From positions 212,375 through 276,374 of the forward strand of contig JABGUL010000027.1 of assembly GCA_018646605.1 (NCBI GenBank): a DNA stretch of 64,000 nt. Reading direction: 5' to 3'. Origin of the DNA: Flavobacteriaceae bacterium. Its GTDB lineage: Bacteria; Bacteroidota; Bacteroidia; Flavobacteriales; Flavobacteriaceae. Made by a program: the position numbers and the translations under genes. Below, piece by piece: positions 47,702-54,844 of the stretch; within the stretch, counting starts at the first letter, position 1; each line of letters opens with the position of its first letter. The notes under the pieces are model-generated. The model did not search any database, was not told the DNA's origin, and worked only from the letters and a program-made list of their open reading frames with translations.

Positions 47702-48757
47702 ATGCAAAATCAAGTTAACATCTCATACGGTCCGGAAGGTTTAGCCGCTCTTGTGCAACAATTAGAGAAAAATGAATATACGAGTTTGTATGTTTTGGTT
47801 GATACGAATACAGAAACGCATTGTTTGGCTCAGTTCTTAGAGCAAACAAAACTAACACCCACTTCTATCTTGACGATGAAGGCTGGGGAAGAAAACAAAC
47901 ACTTACACACCTGTGAATACCTTTGGAATGAATTATCCTCGCGTGGCGCAGACAGAAATAGTGCCTTAATTAATCTTGGAGGTGGTGTGGTGACGGATTT
48001 AGGTGGATTTGTTGCTTGTACCTTTAAGCGTGGAATTGACTTTTACAACATCCCCACCACTCTACTTGCTATGGTAGATGCCTCTGTAGGTGGAAAAACA
48101 GGAATAGACTTAGGTCCTTTAAAAAATCAAATTGGAATTATCCAAGAGCCACAACAAGTAGTAATCGATAGCACTTGGCTTGTTTCACTTCCTAAAGAAG
48201 AACTGAGAAGTGGTTTTGCAGAAATGCTCAAGCATGGGCTCATAGCTGACCCAAATTATTGGGGCGAATTAAGAGCATTAGAAAACATCTCTCCTGATGT
48301 TCTAAAAAACTATATAAAACCCTCAGTAGCCCTTAAAAGTAGGGTTGTTTTAGAGGATCCTCGAGAAAAAGGATTGCGTAAAATTTTAAACTTTGGTCAC
48401 ACCTTAGGGCATGCAATAGAGTCGTATTTTTTAGTGGAAAAGGATAAAAAGAGACTTCTTCATGGTGAGGCTATCGCCATTGGAATGGTTTTAGAAGCGT
48501 TTCTGTCCATTGAATGCAGTGGTCTAAAACTGAATACTGCTGAAGAGATAAAGAGAACTTTCAGGAGGTTCTATCCTAAAGTAGAGATCACAAACAGTGA
48601 TATTGAATCAATATTAGCTCTTTTACGCCATGACAAAAAGAACAAAGCGGGTAAGGTTAATTTCGTGTTGTTAAAAGCAATAGGGGTCCCAGATATCGAT
48701 ATTGAAGTCCCACAAGAGCTATTTCTGAAAGCATTTGAATTTTACGCTAGTGCTTAA
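47702..48757 (+). CDS. aroB: 3-dehydroquinate synthase
   Basis: Second step of the shikimate pathway, NAD- and Zn-dependent cyclisation of DAHP. Motifs: NLGGGVVTDLGGFVA, TTLLAMVDASVGGKTGID, the EMLKHGLIAD helix, and the zinc His in NFGHTLGHAIES and LLHGEAIAIGM. 351 residues, full length. It converges on ppc, sharing four bases at the stop codons. Confidence 0.95.
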   Translation: MQNQVNISYGPEGLAALVQQLEKNEYTSLYVLVDTNTETHCLAQFLEQTKLTPTSILTMKAGEENKHLHTCEYLWNELSSRGADRNSALINLGGGVVTDLGGFVACTFKRGIDFYNIPTTLLAMVDASVGGKTGIDLGPLKNQIGIIQEPQQVVIDSTWLVSLPKEELRSGFAEMLKHGLIADPNYWGELRALENISPDVLKNYIKPSVALKSRVVLEDPREKGLRKILNFGHTLGHAIESYFLVEKDKKRLLHGEAIAIGMVLEAFLSIECSGLKLNTAEEIKRTFRRFYPKVEITNSDIESILALLRHDKKNKAGKVNFVLLKAIGVPDIDIEVPQELFLKAFEFYASA

Positions 48758-51342
48758 GCAGAATTTCTACTAGCATTAATATTTCCAAAGAGCGAACGGG
48801 TAACCATGGCTTCTAAATCTTCAATTTGTTTTGGATCAGTATCTTTTGATTGACGTAGTTTTTGCAATTCCATTAATGCAAACTGCTGAATCGTTAACAA
48901 AGGCTGAACAATTTCCTCTCGTGCTCGAATGGATTCTCTTCCTGCAGGCTCATTTTCCATAAGGGACTCAAATCCACTAACCTCTAACAAAAGTGATTTT
49001 GTTAGTTTATACTCTTCAAAGATCAATTCCCAAAAGGAACCAAACTCCTTGTCGTCCTTCATATAGGCAGTTAACTGGAAAAAGGATTTCGTCAAGCTCA
49101 TCATGCTATTGAAGAGCAGGGTTCTGAAAAAACGAGAATTCTTATACAGTTGTTTAACGGCGTCTATATTCCCTTCTTTTACAAAATGATTTATTGATGA
49201 CCCTACCCCATAAAAGCCAGGCACATTTTGCTTCAACTGACTCCAGCTCCCCACAAATGGTATTGCTCTCAAGTCTTCAAACTGCAACCCTTTTGACTTT
49301 CCTCGTTTGGAAGGCCTACTTCCAATATTTGTTTTGGCATAATAAGGCAGGGTAGACATACGCTCCAAATAAGGAATAAACATAGGGTGTGCCTTAAAAT
49401 CTTGATACGACTGGTAACTGTAATCCGCAATACTTTCCATAGTTTGACGGTCTGCATCAGACAGGTTATTTTTGCCTGGATTTAAAATTTGACTGGCGAT
49501 GCCAGAACTCAGAAGTTGCTCAAGATTAAACTGTGAGGAATCTAAGGTTCCGAAATTCGAACTAATTGTTTGCCCTTGAATGGTAAGTTGTATGTCATCA
49601 CTTTGAATGGTGTCGCCCATTGAGGCATAAAACTCATGCGTGTTTCCTCCTCCTCTTGCAGGGGGTCCTCCTCTACCGTCAAAAAACGCCATGGTGATCC
49701 CGTATTTGGAAGCCAGTCCACTCAATGCCTCTTTTGCTTTATAAATACTCCAGTTTGCCATAAAATAGCCTCCATCTTTTGTTCCATCAGAAAAACCAAG
49801 CATCACAGTTTGCTTATTTTTTCGCTTTTGTAAATGGGTTTTGTATACAGGATTATTAAATAAACCTTCCATTACAGCTTCAGCGGATTCAAGATCTGGA
49901 ATTGTTTCGAATAAGGGAATGAAGTCAACTGTAGGGTTTTCCCAGTTACTTAGACGACACATCGCAAAAAGCTCTAAAATATTTTCTAACGTTTGGCAAT
50001 TACTGATGATGTATCGGTTTGAGCCGCGTTCTCCATTTGTCTTTTGAATGCTTTGCATGGCCCGAATACTCTCCAGTGTTTGGTGTGTAATCTCATCGTT
50101 ATAAATAGTTGGAGACACATCTCCTTGCATTAACGAGAGGGCTTCACATCGCTTTTCTGATGTCAATTCAAGATAATTTTTAGGCACTCCTGTGGTGTGC
50201 GACTGAATGTCTGGATGTGAGACTATTTCCGTAAAAACACTGTGGTGAACCCTAGAGTCTTGACGGATATCCAAACTGGCAAAATGTAATCCAAATAATT
50301 TTATCTTATGAATCATATTTTTCACTTCTTCTTGATACAAACCGCTATGATCAAGAATAACGCTTTCTAAGACCGCATCCATTTCAGAGGTTAAAATAGC
50401 AATTGAAAAATCTGTGTTCCGTTCAGGATAAAACAATTCGTTAAATACCAGTTCTTCAAGATTGGCAACCCTTTGCTCTACTCCTGGAAAAGTAATCTTT
50501 CGTTTCAGTTTCCGTAGGTCTCTATAGTAGTTTCTGAGAATTGAAAATTGCAAGCGTTTCGCTGTCTTGATTGTTATATCAGCAGTTACAAAAGGATTTC
50601 CATCCCGATCTCCTCCTGGCCAGAACCCAAAATCAAAGATTGGATTTTCAAATTGTTTAGAATCAATAATGTGTTCTGTTATATAATCATAGATCGTACT
50701 AGCAGAATGATAAAACACATTTTCAAGAAACCAAATGAGGCTAACAGCTTCATTAAAAGGAGTTGGCTTTTCCTTATTATAAAAAGGAGTTTTTCCCAAT
50801 TGAACCAAAAGCTTTTTGATGTTGTCCAAGTCATCTTTTGCAATGGCATTAGAAAGTTCATTTATAATAACAAGTACATTGTCAGGATAAAACTGCGTTG
50901 GGTGCGCGGTCAGAACAATGCGAACGTTAAAACGCTTTATATACTCAGACAAAACTTCTGACAATTGTTTATTGTTTGCCTCTTCCTTGATGTTTCGTAA
51001 TGTCCCCCTCCCGTGCATGTTGTTTACATAAGAAAACCCAGCGTCTTCTATAGCGTCAAAGAGAACCACTTGACGCTCAATGTACTGAATGAAGTTAAAC
51101 AGTAAGTCTTTTTGTTTGTTTGCTTCGAAATCAGGTACATAACGATTAAAAAATGATTTTACAATATCGTTTGGCTTTTGCCCTTTTTCATAACCAACTT
51201 TGCAGGCATCTGCAAAAAGAGGGAGAAACAATGATGTTTCTTTGATGTTTTTAAAAGGTAGGGTAAGGAAGAGACTGTTGTAAATTTGGAATCTAGAAAG
51301 TATTTTTTCGTTAAATCGTTCGATTTTAGGTTTTCGGGCCAT
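48754..51342 (-). CDS. ppc: Phosphoenolpyruvate carboxylase
   Basis: Carboxylates PEP with bicarbonate to oxaloacetate (anaplerosis). Active-site motifs: LTAHPTQ near residue 145, GGDRDGNPFV near 245, VMLGFSDGTKDGGY, FFDGRGGPPARGGG and SRPSKRGKSKG. 862 residues, slightly shorter and divergent from the enterobacterial enzyme, as in other Bacteroidota; the C-terminus ends NASRNSA rather than the classic NTG. It lies directly downstream of the Lrp-family gene on the same strand (13-base gap), so the two may be co-transcribed. Confidence 0.94.
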   Translation of the reverse strand: MARKPKIERFNEKILSRFQIYNSLFLTLPFKNIKETSLFLPLFADACKVGYEKGQKPNDIVKSFFNRYVPDFEANKQKDLLFNFIQYIERQVVLFDAIEDAGFSYVNNMHGRGTLRNIKEEANNKQLSEVLSEYIKRFNVRIVLTAHPTQFYPDNVLVIINELSNAIAKDDLDNIKKLLVQLGKTPFYNKEKPTPFNEAVSLIWFLENVFYHSASTIYDYITEHIIDSKQFENPIFDFGFWPGGDRDGNPFVTADITIKTAKRLQFSILRNYYRDLRKLKRKITFPGVEQRVANLEELVFNELFYPERNTDFSIAILTSEMDAVLESVILDHSGLYQEEVKNMIHKIKLFGLHFASLDIRQDSRVHHSVFTEIVSHPDIQSHTTGVPKNYLELTSEKRCEALSLMQGDVSPTIYNDEITHQTLESIRAMQSIQKTNGERGSNRYIISNCQTLENILELFAMCRLSNWENPTVDFIPLFETIPDLESAEAVMEGLFNNPVYKTHLQKRKNKQTVMLGFSDGTKDGGYFMANWSIYKAKEALSGLASKYGITMAFFDGRGGPPARGGGNTHEFYASMGDTIQSDDIQLTIQGQTISSNFGTLDSSQFNLEQLLSSGIASQILNPGKNNLSDADRQTMESIADYSYQSYQDFKAHPMFIPYLERMSTLPYYAKTNIGSRPSKRGKSKGLQFEDLRAIPFVGSWSQLKQNVPGFYGVGSSINHFVKEGNIDAVKQLYKNSRFFRTLLFNSMMSLTKSFFQLTAYMKDDKEFGSFWELIFEEYKLTKSLLLEVSGFESLMENEPAGRESIRAREEIVQPLLTIQQFALMELQKLRQSKDTDPKQIEDLEAMVTRSLFGNINASRNSA

Positions 51343-51355
51343 TAAAGTTTGTGTT

Positions 51356-51835
51356 TTATAGTTCGGTAAAAATATGGTGCATCAATCGTTTTTTGTCGTT
51401 TATACTCTCTTCCATTGAGATCATCGTCTCCGTTCTAGAGACTCCAGGGACATCGTCAATACTAAAAATAATATCCTTTGCATGGTGCGTATCTCGCGCC
51501 CTAACCTTACAGAAAACATTGAATTTCCCCGTGGTAATATGCGCAACTGTGATAAAAGGAATATCATTTAGTGCACTTAGAACTTCATTGATGGTATTTG
51601 TTTTTTCAAGAAAAACACCTACATAGGCAATAAAAGAATACCCTAGTTTGACATAGTCAAGATTTAAGGAAGATCCTTTAATGATCCCTGATTCTTCCAT
51701 CTTTCTAACCCGAACATGAACGGTTCCTGCAGAGATTAATAAACGTTTTGAAATGTCTGTGAATGGAATTCTTGTATTATCAATTAAAATATCTAGGATT
51801 TGATGGTCAATTTCATCTAAAGCTACTTTGCTCAT
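51356..51835 (-). CDS. Lrp/AsnC-family transcriptional regulator
   Basis: 159-residue feast/famine regulator. N-terminal HTH (LDEIDHQILDILIDNTRIPFTDISKRL in outline) and a C-terminal RAM ligand domain (FIAYVGVFLEKTN, VAHITTGKFNVFCKVRARD, VSRTETMISM). It lies upstream of ppc, which is therefore a candidate target, together with itself. A minus-strand TAAATTTG (51852-51859) serves as -7 element. Confidence 0.92.
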   Translation of the reverse strand: MSKVALDEIDHQILDILIDNTRIPFTDISKRLLISAGTVHVRVRKMEESGIIKGSSLNLDYVKLGYSFIAYVGVFLEKTNTINEVLSALNDIPFITVAHITTGKFNVFCKVRARDTHHAKDIIFSIDDVPGVSRTETMISMEESINDKKRLMHHIFTEL

Positions 51836-51851
51836 GGCTAATATATTTTTG

Positions 51852-51859
51852 CAAATTTA
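51852..51859 (-). promoter_or_regulatory. -7 promoter element of the Lrp gene
   Basis: Minus-strand TAAATTTG, exact TAnnTTTG match, 17 bases before the ATG; a minus-strand TTG lies 23 bp further upstream (51883-51885). Confidence 0.5.
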
Positions 51860-51931
51860 ACTAAATTTTACTGATAAATCATCAATGAATTCGCTTGATT
51901 TTGAAGAAAAACGCACTGAAATGAATTAAAT

Positions 51932-53023
51932 CTATGCTTTAATTGAACATAATGAGACAAAATCCAAATTTTCAAGAAGATTATCTTTTTTAAACTGTAG
52001 TGAAATGTTTTTTAGTTCTTCAGGGAGGATTATTTTTTTATGGGCCTTCAAAGGGAGTTTAACACCAAAAAATTTCATTTCAGGGAGGAAAACAATCGCG
52101 TCATCCCTAAGTTCTTCCTTATAGTGAATTGCCAATTCCTGCTCAGCATAGCTATTTCCATCCTCTGTTACAGTGACGCCGGTAATGATTAGGTCAACAA
52201 AGTCTTTAACGTTCTCTGGGATTGCGTAATAGGCTTCTGTAGGGTGGTCAAAATTATCTTCCAAAAGTGTTTCTAGAAGCAGTCCAAAGCTTTTAAACAA
52301 GTGCCTTCGTGTGGTTTCTCTTTGGTAATCATTCGGGACGTGTCCCGCTTCAAAAAGGACGGTGGGTGTTCCGAGTTGAGTGAATTTATCTCCCACACAA
52401 TTTGGGTTAAACGCATCATCATAACGTCCAATTTGATTTGGGAGGGCATCCTGAAGCCCGTTTTTTAATTCAACAATGAGTTGCATCGCTTTCTTTCTTG
52501 GAGCAGTTACAGTGCGCGCTTCGTCTGCGGAAGGAGCTAAAAAAGAAATGCTTGCCGTTTCCCCCATTTTACCTGCAGCAAACAAAGTGCGTTGGCCATG
52601 TAGATTTAAGCAATAGTCGGGTTTTTCTAACGTATATAAATCATGTAATACCTTACTTTCTGGTTGTGTAAGATCCACTGCATCACGATTTAGGTCTATT
52701 CCATTTGCATTTAAACGTGTATAGGCTTGAGCTCCGTCTGGGTTAAGCTGTAGTATAACACACAGTGTGAAGGCTTCCTGAAGGTGTTTTTGAGGCGTAT
52801 CAACAAACCAGGGAATAAAGTCTAGCAGTGCTCGGGTGGTCGTACTCTCGTTTCCATGCATCTGTGACCACATTAGGATCTTTACCTTTCCTTTTCCAAG
52901 TGTTAAAAGAGATATGGGTAAATCATTTACAGAACGACCGATAACTTTTCTAGAAACAGTTTCCGGTAAGCCTTCGAAAAATGAATATAAAGCACTTGGC
53001 GGTAAATATCGCTTGGTAGTCAT
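51932..53023 (-). CDS. M14-family zinc carboxypeptidase-like protein
   Basis: 363-residue M14 metallopeptidase. Zinc ligands His56 and Glu59 in MHGNES, substrate-binding NPDGAQAYTRLNANGIDLNRD, third zinc ligand in CLNLHGQ and a catalytic-position Glu in VLFEAGH. No signal peptide, so cytoplasmic. Succinylglutamate desuccinylase/aspartoacylase relatives share these motifs, but NPDG and the Asn-Gly-Ile-Asp-Leu-Asn-Arg-Asp stretch favour a true M14 carboxypeptidase. ATG 53023 (MTTKRY) is preferred over 53041, which would add six residues and lie inside a palindrome. Divergent from the XRE gene. Confidence 0.85.
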   Translation of the reverse strand: MTTKRYLPPSALYSFFEGLPETVSRKVIGRSVNDLPISLLTLGKGKVKILMWSQMHGNESTTTRALLDFIPWFVDTPQKHLQEAFTLCVILQLNPDGAQAYTRLNANGIDLNRDAVDLTQPESKVLHDLYTLEKPDYCLNLHGQRTLFAAGKMGETASISFLAPSADEARTVTAPRKKAMQLIVELKNGLQDALPNQIGRYDDAFNPNCVGDKFTQLGTPTVLFEAGHVPNDYQRETTRRHLFKSFGLLLETLLEDNFDHPTEAYYAIPENVKDFVDLIITGVTVTEDGNSYAEQELAIHYKEELRDDAIVFLPEMKFFGVKLPLKAHKKIILPEELKNISLQFKKDNLLENLDFVSLCSIKA

Positions 53024-53276
53024 ATAGATTATAAAACACAAATGTAAACATCTGTTTGTTTACATTTGTAACGAAATAGTATTTCATATCAAACCACTGA
53101 ACCCGCATTATTGTATTTGTTTTGATACAAATGTAACACATCAATAAATGAATGAATAAAAACACTTTAAATCAAGTACTTACGTTTTAAAATTAAAGCA
53201 ATACATTCATTTTTAAAGGGCTTGTTTTATTCAGTTTACAATTGTATATTTGTAATAGAACCAATAATAGTTTACA
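53024..53276. promoter_or_regulatory. Operator-rich divergent control region (TACAwwTGTA motifs)
   Basis: The 253-base gap between the M14 gene and the XRE regulator. A 10-bp palindrome family occurs at 53061-53070 (TACATTTGTA), 53126-53135 (TACAAATGTA) and 53237-53246 (TACAATTGTA), with a one-mismatch copy CACAAATGTA at 53037-53046. The first two sites also form a perfect 12-bp inverted repeat, CAAATGTAAACA / TGTTTACATTTG (53039-53050, 53057-53068). The last lies between the -33 and -7 elements of the XRE gene. This layout suggests an autoregulated switch. Confidence 0.65.
53222..53252 (+). promoter_or_regulatory. Promoter of the XRE regulator gene
   Basis: TTG at 53222-53224, 20-bp spacer, TATATTTG at 53245-53252: the same architecture as the SRP RNA promoter. 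The palindrome TACAATTGTA occupies the spacer and touches the -7 element, a good place for repression. Confidence 0.75.
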
Positions 53277-53687
53277 ATGTTAAACATTGACCACTTCCTA
53301 AAGCGACTTGAATCATTAATGGAAAATAACCATCTAAATGCAACTGCCTTTGCCGAAAAAATCGATGTTCAACGTTCTTCCGTTTCTCATATTTTATCGA
53401 AACGAAATAAACCGAGTTTGGAATTTATATTGAAAATCAATGAACATTTTGAGGAAGCTGATTTAGAATGGTTACTATTGGGTGAAAAACAAGATCAAGA
53501 AAAACACCCTACCCTACTAAAGGAGAAAGTAGAAGTTTCAGAAATCGATGCAATCGAACACAAAACAAAATATGAAATCACACAAGGGATGCCCCAAAAG
53601 AATGAAAATTCAAACACGGACGAAATATCTCAAATAATTCAATTATATAAGGACGGTAGTTTTCGCACTTATTTTCCCAAATCTTAG
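53277..53687 (+). CDS. XRE-family helix-turn-helix regulator
   Basis: 136-residue protein with an N-terminal HTH-3/Cro-CI domain (LKRLESLMENNHLNATAFAEKIDVQRSSVSHIL in outline, residues about 6-60, then KPSLEFILKINEHF). The rest is charged and low-complexity, without a peptidase or ligand domain. The spacer upstream is full of short palindromes, one of them inside its own promoter, so autoregulation is likely. The next gene follows by 14 bases with its own -7 element. Confidence 0.88.
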   Translation: MLNIDHFLKRLESLMENNHLNATAFAEKIDVQRSSVSHILSKRNKPSLEFILKINEHFEEADLEWLLLGEKQDQEKHPTLLKEKVEVSEIDAIEHKTKYEITQGMPQKNENSNTDEISQIIQLYKDGSFRTYFPKS

Positions 53688-53695
53688 TATTTTTG
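53688..53695 (+). promoter_or_regulatory. -7 promoter element of the small lipoprotein gene
   Basis: TATTTTTG, exact consensus, starting right after the XRE stop codon and ending six bases before ATG 53702, so the leader would be only a few bases. Confidence 0.45.
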
Positions 53696-53701
53696 CTCTT
53701 G

Positions 53702-54076
53702 ATGAAGCATTATCTAAAATTACTACTGCCTTTACTGTTTATTTCCTGCTATTCTGTCGAACGAAATTGTGAGGATTTTCATGAAGGTACCTTTGAATTT
53801 TCTCAAATCATTAATGGTGAGATGACCCGTTCCCATTTTGAACGTGACGCAAACTTTGAAATAGAATTCTTTGAGGGCGTCACAGACACCGCCAGTATCC
53901 GATGGGTAAATGATTGCGAATGTATTTTAACCAAGCTCAATCCTACTTCAAATCAGGACAAACGTCCTATTCAAATCAAAATCTTAAGTACCACCAACAA
54001 TTCATACACCTTTGAATACTCCCTAGTAGGAGATAGTGGAAACACCCAGCGAGGAACGATTCAGAAAATAAAATAA
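53702..54076 (+). CDS. Small lipoprotein of unknown function
   Basis: 124-residue lipoprotein: signal peptide with LLFISC lipobox (Cys16), then a compact beta-rich domain with CEDFHEGTFEF, IRWVNDCECILTKLNP and the C-terminal SYTFEYSLVGDSG. I recall similar flavobacterial proteins being labelled DNA topoisomerase IV in databases; nothing here resembles a topoisomerase, and the label probably comes from the nearby topoisomerase gene. It precedes terC by three bases and probably shares its transcript. ATG 53702 is preferred to TTG 53693. Confidence 0.75.
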   Translation: MKHYLKLLLPLLFISCYSVERNCEDFHEGTFEFSQIINGEMTRSHFERDANFEIEFFEGVTDTASIRWVNDCECILTKLNPTSNQDKRPIQIKILSTTNNSYTFEYSLVGDSGNTQRGTIQKIK

Positions 54077-54079
54077 CGC

Positions 54080-54844
54080 ATGATCACCCCAGATATAGTA
54101 GTCGCTTTTATAACCCTTACCTTTTTGGAGATTGTTTTAGGAATAGATAACATTATTTTCATTTCAATTTTATCAGATCGATTTCCCATAGAGAAACGTA
54201 AGAAATTAATGCAGTTGGGGCTTTTCTTGGCAATGATCATGCGGATTCTATTACTGATGGGAGTGAATTGGCTGACTAGGATGCAAACCACATTAATACA
54301 GTTTGACACAAAATACTTCTCCTCTAACATATCCATTCAAGCTTTGATTCTATTAGCAGGAGGATTATTTTTAATTTATAAGAGTACTCGTGAAATTTTT
54401 GATAAGGTGGAGTATGATTTAGATGAGAAAAAAGCAGAAAAAAACTTTTCATTCTCTTTTTCTAAAGCTTTGGTCCAAATCATTTTAATCGATATTGTTT
54501 TTTCTTTTGACTCGATCCTTACAGCTATTGGAATGACAAGTGGAATTCCGTATGCCTTGTGGATCATGATCACTGCAGTTGTGATCGCTTTGACTATCAT
54601 GATTGGATTTGCTTCCCCTGTAAGTAAATTTGTAAATGCCCATCCGTCCATACAGATATTGGGCTTGTCTTTTTTATTGCTTATTGGTTTTATGTTAATT
54701 ACAGAAGCAGCAAGCCATTCTCAAACTGTAATTTTCGGATCCTCAATCACAACAGTACCTAAGGGGTATCTATATTTTGCTATTGCTTTTTCGTTAGGAG
54801 TAGAAATGCTTAATATGAGAATTAGAAAAACGAGATCAAATTAG
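54080..54844 (+). CDS. TerC-family integral membrane protein
   Basis: 254-residue TerC/YgdQ-like protein with seven or so hydrophobic segments. The family motif FLEIVLGIDNIIFIS near residues 13-27 and the later IDIVFSFDSILTAIGM carry the acidic residues thought to bind metal ions. TerC proteins are linked to tellurite resistance and to Mn(II) export during protein metallation; no other ter genes are present, so the latter role is more likely. Three bases after the small lipoprotein gene and convergent with parC (four-base overlap). Confidence 0.9.
   Translation: MITPDIVVAFITLTFLEIVLGIDNIIFISILSDRFPIEKRKKLMQLGLFLAMIMRILLLMGVNWLTRMQTTLIQFDTKYFSSNISIQALILLAGGLFLIYKSTREIFDKVEYDLDEKKAEKNFSFSFSKALVQIILIDIVFSFDSILTAIGMTSGIPYALWIMITAVVIALTIMIGFASPVSKFVNAHPSIQILGLSFLLLIGFMLITEAASHSQTVIFGSSITTVPKGYLYFAIAFSLGVEMLNMRIRKTRSN

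Noticed and set aside
50548..50961. 137-codon open frame on the plus strand inside ppc
   Set aside because: It lies antisense to strongly conserved PEP carboxylase sequence and shows no protein-like pattern.
53702..54076. DNA topoisomerase IV label for the small lipoprotein
   Set aside because: A 124-residue lipoprotein with no topoisomerase motif; the real subunits are at 54841-57438 and 59902-61764.
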